Source: Anaerolineae bacterium (GTDB lineage Bacteria > Chloroflexota > Anaerolineae > Anaerolineales > E44-bin32). Taken from it: 17,204 nt of DNA. The notes below the pieces were generated by a model that saw only the letters and a program-made list of their open reading frames with translations, did no database searches and was not told where the DNA came from. Below, one piece after another: positions 14,648 through 17,204 of the stretch; position 1 is the stretch's first letter, and each line of letters opens with the position of its first letter. The DNA is taken from contig JAUVOZ010000023.1 of NCBI GenBank assembly GCA_030598885.1, positions 1 through 17,204 of the forward strand, in the 5' to 3' direction. Position numbers and translations under genes: made by a program.

Positions 14648-15505
14648 ATGGAAAATCGGGTGGATTCGCTTGAACAGGCACTCAAGGCCGCGATACGAGG
14701 TAGCCTGGATCAATTGCCGTGGCGTACCTTCTCAGTTAGCGCTGTCGCCCGTCACCTGGCTAAAGAGGTAGTTGAATGCTCGCGTATCGACGAAGACGGT
14801 CGTGCTTACGCTCCAGATCAATATACTTTGAGCATCCATCCGCGAGAGACAGGTGAATTGCAAAGTTCCCCTCCCGAGGTTCAGAGGCAATTAGCCCTCG
14901 ACTTGCAAGAAGTCCTACATAATGCCGGGTTTATTCTTGCACTGGAGCCGCATATCACCCTTGCTACCGATCCAACATTGTCAATTGGAGATATTCGGGT
15001 CATTGCCTGGCATAGTAGCGATCCCATTGAGTTCGCCAAAGAACATAAAGAACCGGTTAAGGAAGCTGAAAGGGGACCGGCTGCCAACGCTTTTCTCGTT
15101 GTGGAAGGTAAACTTCACTTTCCACTGAGCCAAGAGGTTGTCAGCATCGGTCGCCTACCCGACAACGATCTGGTTCTCAATGACCGCCATGTCTCCAGGC
15201 GTCATGCCCAACTACGGGCCAGGGGAAATGGGTATGAGATTATCGACCTGAAATCGACCGCAGGGACACAAGTCAATAGGCGCTATATAAGAAAGCATCT
15301 CCTTCGACCAGGGGATGTGATCTCGATCGCCAAGGTGAAACTCATTTATGGGCAGGATCCAAGCGGTCCACCTGGCGTGACCCCTCCGTATGCACCTCCT
15401 TTCAAACCGGTAAAAGACCGTCATAGAGTTACCCCGCTAGATCTGAAAACGGTGCCGGAAGAAGAAACCGCCATCCTCGAAAGTGATGATCAGACCGAGT
15501 CATAA
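14648..15505 (+). CDS. FhaA-like protein: DUF3662 domain plus FHA domain
   Basis: 285-residue cytosolic phosphothreonine reader. The N-terminal part (about 4-122) resembles the DUF3662/FhaA N-terminal domain: helical start, then AYAPDQYTLSIHP (53-65) and a second half with IRVIAWH (116-122). A linker leads to the FHA domain (about 160-235): SIGRLPDNDLVL with Gly168-Arg169, HVSRRHAQL (181-189) and DLKSTAGTQVN (200-210). The usual STNGT reads STAGT, so the Asn that contacts the phosphopeptide is Ala206. The C-terminal tail is Pro-rich and then acidic (TVPEEETAILE, 268-278). In Actinobacteria FhaA sits with PknA/PknB and PstP; here kinase and phosphatases are about 4-10 kb upstream, so a shared pathway is plausible but not shown. 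The gene diverges from archease and lacks a ribosome site. Confidence 0.88.
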   Translation: MENRVDSLEQALKAAIRGSLDQLPWRTFSVSAVARHLAKEVVECSRIDEDGRAYAPDQYTLSIHPRETGELQSSPPEVQRQLALDLQEVLHNAGFILALEPHITLATDPTLSIGDIRVIAWHSSDPIEFAKEHKEPVKEAERGPAANAFLVVEGKLHFPLSQEVVSIGRLPDNDLVLNDRHVSRRHAQLRARGNGYEIIDLKSTAGTQVNRRYIRKHLLRPGDVISIAKVKLIYGQDPSGPPGVTPPYAPPFKPVKDRHRVTPLDLKTVPEEETAILESDDQTES

Positions 15506-15595
15506 CACCCTCCATATGGGTTAGGTTTGTCCTCCTTCGTTTGGTTGGCTTCATAGGACCCCCCTTTCAATTTCTAACCAACAAGACAAAGTTAT

Positions 15596-15654
15596 GTCTC
15601 AGCTTGAGACCTGTAGGGTTTGATATTCTCATCAGTCACAATCATCTTGATTGA
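15596..15654. other. Two small hairpins in the FHA-mtnP gap
   Basis: GTCTCA-GCT-TGAGAC (15596-15610) is a perfect 6-bp hairpin. CAATCA-TCT-TGATTG (15639-15653) is another, extendable by GTCA/TGAC with a two-base bulge. TACTTATACTTTTT follows the second, so it might act as a weak terminator of the FHA gene. The rest of 15506-15783 holds only the mtnP promoter and ribosome site. Confidence 0.3.
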
Positions 15655-15726
15655 CTACTTATACTTTTTGACTTACATCGGGGCAAGTCATGGGAGTTCT
15701 GGCGGGAGTCATGTTCCACTTGTTTC

Positions 15727-15755
15727 CTGACAAGTTATTACACCTGTGCTAAGAT
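15727..15755 (+). promoter_or_regulatory. Promoter of mtnP
   Basis: CTGACA (15727-15732, 5/6), a 17-bp spacer and TAAGAT (15750-15755, 4/6) with an extended TG at 15747-15748. Transcription would start near 15762. GGGAGG at 15771-15776 is a strong ribosome site seven bases before the ATG. Confidence 0.6.
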
Positions 15756-15783
15756 AGCGCCATTACTGCTGGGAGGAAATTGT

Positions 15784-16650
15784 ATGGATGCAAGACCGGT
15801 ATTGGGGGTGATTGGCGGCTCGGGGCTGTATGAAATGGAAGGTTTGGAGGGGGTTGAGCTCCGAGAGTTGGATACACCGTTTGGAAAGCCCAGCTCACCG
15901 GTTATGCTAGGTGAACTAGAGGGGCGGAGCATTGCTTTCCTCGCACGGCATGGCATTGGTCACATATACTCCCCGGGCGAGGTTAATTATCAAGCGAACA
16001 TTTATGCCCTCAAGATGTTAGGCGTCGAGCGGATCGTCTCGGTGAGTGCTTGTGGATCGCTGCGTGATGACTACGCACCGGGGGAGATCGTAATTCCAGA
16101 CCAGTTGTTTGACCACACCCACAGTCGAAAGCGGTCGTTTTTCGGTAACGGGCTTGTGGCACATATCAGCGTAGGGGATCCCCTTTGTACTGATCTTTCC
16201 CATAACTTGTCACAAAGTGTCTCTGCTGTCGGTGGCAAGGTCCATTTGGGTGGAGCATTTATCACCATCGACGGCCCTCGCTTCTCAACCCGGGCTGAAT
16301 CAAACACCTACCGTGCATGGGGGATGTCGATTATTGGGATGACAACCTCACCGGAAGCGTTCCTGGCCCGTGAGGCTGAAATGTGCTATGCAGTCATGGC
16401 TCATGTGACGGACTACGATGTCTGGCATATGGCGGAAGAGCCGGTGACGGTTGAAGTGGTCGTTCGTATCCTAAAAGCTAACAACCAATTGGCGCAGAAA
16501 ACCATTGCTCACCTAGCAGTAAATATCCCCGACGAACCTAACTGTGATTGTGGGCAGGCTCTCGATGGCGCGTTTATTACCAACCCAGAGATGATCCCCT
16601 CAGAGACGCGCAAAAAACTCTCGCTTCTGGTTGAACGATATCTATCTTGA
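15784..16650 (+). CDS. mtnP: S-methyl-5'-thioadenosine phosphorylase
   Basis: Phosphorolysis of 5'-methylthioadenosine to adenine and 5-methylthioribose-1-phosphate in methionine salvage and polyamine metabolism. 288 residues, typical. Motifs: GVIGGSGLY (8-16) with phosphate-binding Ser13, FLARHG (52-57), SACGSLR (88-94), FDHTHSRKRSFF (109-120), TIDGPRFSTRAES (161-173), GMTTSPEAFLAREAEMCYA (185-203), and TDYDVW (209-214). Asp210 and Asp212 are the residues that select 6-aminopurines in this family, favouring adenine over hypoxanthine/guanine, although an MTI phosphorylase cannot be fully excluded. It is a single-gene unit with its own promoter; no other salvage genes are in view. Confidence 0.93.
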   Translation: MDARPVLGVIGGSGLYEMEGLEGVELRELDTPFGKPSSPVMLGELEGRSIAFLARHGIGHIYSPGEVNYQANIYALKMLGVERIVSVSACGSLRDDYAPGEIVIPDQLFDHTHSRKRSFFGNGLVAHISVGDPLCTDLSHNLSQSVSAVGGKVHLGGAFITIDGPRFSTRAESNTYRAWGMSIIGMTTSPEAFLAREAEMCYAVMAHVTDYDVWHMAEEPVTVEVVVRILKANNQLAQKTIAHLAVNIPDEPNCDCGQALDGAFITNPEMIPSETRKKLSLLVERYLS

Positions 16651-16660
16651 TTCATCTATT

Positions 16661-16694
16661 GATGCGTCTGCCATAATTACTGTCAGACGCCATC
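16661..16694 (+). other. Hairpin just after mtnP
   Basis: GATGCGTCTG (16661-16670) pairs with CAGACGCCATC (16684-16694), one C bulged, making a 10-bp stem with a 13-nt loop. It begins ten bases after the stop. There is no T-run, so it is more likely a 3'-end stabiliser or a Rho-type end than an intrinsic terminator. Confidence 0.4.
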
Positions 16695-16750
16695 AGTAAA
16701 CAGGTATAAATCTGTGTGCTTTGCTAACAACATATTAATTTCCGTTTCCC

Positions 16751-16779
16751 TTGACCGTCCTCCCAATAGAGGCTAAATG
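16751..16779 (+). promoter_or_regulatory. Candidate promoter upstream of the ffh remnant
   Basis: TTGACC (16751-16756, 5/6), a 17-bp spacer and TAAATG (16774-16779, 3/6). A start near 16786 would give a leader of about 90 nt containing the hairpin-terminator at 16812-16856. This could be the old ffh promoter or drive a short RNA that ends at that hairpin. Confidence 0.35.
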
Positions 16780-16811
16780 CGTAAGCTCTATGGCATAGTG
16801 CGACATGTATC

Positions 16812-16856
16812 CCGCCAGCCGGTAGCTGCTTCAGACAGCTCGTTTGGCGGCTTTTG
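16812..16856 (+). terminator. Terminator-like hairpin between mtnP and the ffh remnant
   Basis: Outer stem CCGCCA (16812-16817) with TGGCGG (16845-16850), an internal loop, and an inner stem AGCTG (16824-16828) with CAGCT (16836-16840) around a 7-nt loop. CTTTTG follows. It may end mtnP transcription or a short RNA from the candidate promoter at 16751. Confidence 0.5.
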
Positions 16857-16877
16857 TGTCAGTTGTGATTAGTGGAA

Positions 16878-17073
16878 ATGTTTGAATCGCAAACCAAGGA
16901 GCTTGCACGGGGTTTTCCAGAACCTTGGACGGAGGGGCAAGCTACGTCCTGTGGACATTTACCATGCCCTGCAGGGGATCCGCGCTGCAATACTAGAGGC
17001 GGATGTACATTACCAGGTGGTCAAAGGTTTGTTGGAAATTGTGGAGCTAGGTGCGAGGGATGAACACCGGTAA
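16878..17073 (+). pseudogene. ffh: Broken 5' fragment of ffh (signal recognition particle GTPase)
   Basis: The ATG at 16878 opens with MFESQTK, the usual Ffh start. The family sequence then continues one base out of frame from 16900: SLHGVFQNLGRRGKL, then IRAAILEADVHYQVVKGLL, ending at TAA 17071-17073. Removing one G of the GG at 16898-16899 restores a single frame of 64 residues. Similarity to the Ffh N domain fades after about residue 57 of a protein normally near 450; the GTPase G domain and M domain are absent, and a tandem repeat begins 20 bp later. So both a frameshift and a truncation are present. Ffh is essential, so an intact copy should exist elsewhere, or the remainder continues beyond the array. 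A sequencing error could explain the frameshift but not the loss of similarity. Confidence 0.72.
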
Positions 17074-17093
17074 GACCATCCGGTGCGAACGGC

Positions 17094-17204
17094 GGTCTTC
17101 GGCCCTGGAAGTGCACCAGGACCTTCGGCCCTGGAAGTGCACCAGGACCTTCGGCCCTAGAAGATCACTAGGACCTTCGGCCCTGGAAGTGCATCAGGAC
17201 CTTC
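17094..17204. repeat. 26-bp tandem array of hairpin units (runs off the window)
   Basis: Four complete units (17094-17119, 17120-17145, 17146-17171, 17172-17197) and seven bases of a fifth. Each unit encodes an imperfect hairpin: GGCCCTGG, a 7-nt loop, and CCAGGACC (one C-A mismatch), with TTC between hairpins, so the array is almost continuous stem-loops. In unit 3 both sides of one pair change together (CCTAG with CTAGG), and in unit 4 one side changes to give a G-U pair. The 26-bp period is not a multiple of three. The stretch 17074-17093 may be a decayed first unit. Confidence 0.9.

Noticed and set aside
14587..14685. 33-residue extension of archease
   Set aside because: Spans the divergent promoter and start of the FHA gene and has no archease similarity; the family starts at the MKGPYFEEIEHTAD segment.
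16786..16871. 4.5S/SRP RNA gene next to ffh
   Set aside because: The conserved SRP RNA apical loop sequence (GGAA / AGCAG internal loop pattern) is not seen.
17094..17204. CRISPR array
   Set aside because: Units are directly contiguous with a 26-bp period; there are no unique spacers and no cas genes in view.

Overview
The window looks like a chromosomal stretch of a free-living bacterium of moderate GC content, most likely a member of the Chloroflexota (Anaerolineae-like). I infer this from the gene families, not from any search. The clues are an FhaA-type DUF3662/FHA protein, membrane PP2C phosphatases with FecR-like outer domains, one ending in a Thr/Pro-rich tail, an isoleucyl-tRNA synthetase with an altered KMSKS loop, and an archease-rtcB pair. 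No phage, transposase, rRNA or tRNA gene is visible.

Layout. Positions 3-4241 hold a same-strand run of housekeeping genes: the 3' part of ileS, lspA, rluD and a threonine aldolase gene. After a 213-bp gap, positions 4455-10860 hold four co-directional Ser/Thr phospho-signalling genes: a membrane protein with an outer von Willebrand-like domain and a cytosolic FHA domain, a soluble Hanks-type kinase, a PP2C phosphatase with a FecR-like outer domain, and a second, degenerate PP2C-like protein of the same build. tyrS follows at 11157-12395. It is preceded by a strong intrinsic terminator and a short Tyr-codon-containing ORF, which could be an attenuator. A REP-like palindrome lies downstream. 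The archease-rtcB RNA-repair operon (minus strand, 12710-14586) diverges from an FhaA-like FHA gene (14648-15505). Only 61 bp separate the two start codons, and both mRNAs look leaderless. mtnP (15784-16650) is next. The window ends with a frameshifted, truncated ffh start that runs into a 26-bp tandem array of hairpins.

How the genes could work together. In the signalling island the kinase is soluble and has no sensor. The outer, presumably sensory, domains sit on the phosphatases and on the FHA protein. This reverses the usual PASTA-kinase layout and suggests that inputs act on dephosphorylation and on pThr docking rather than on the kinase. The FHA protein at 14648-15505 may be a further pThr reader for the same kinase. 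Archease and RtcB form a known RNA-ligase pair, and MtnP belongs to methionine salvage.

Points most worth checking: the covarying hairpin array next to the broken ffh; the leaderless divergent promoters; the pseudophosphatase paralogue; the kinase's non-RD active site; and the tyrS leader.
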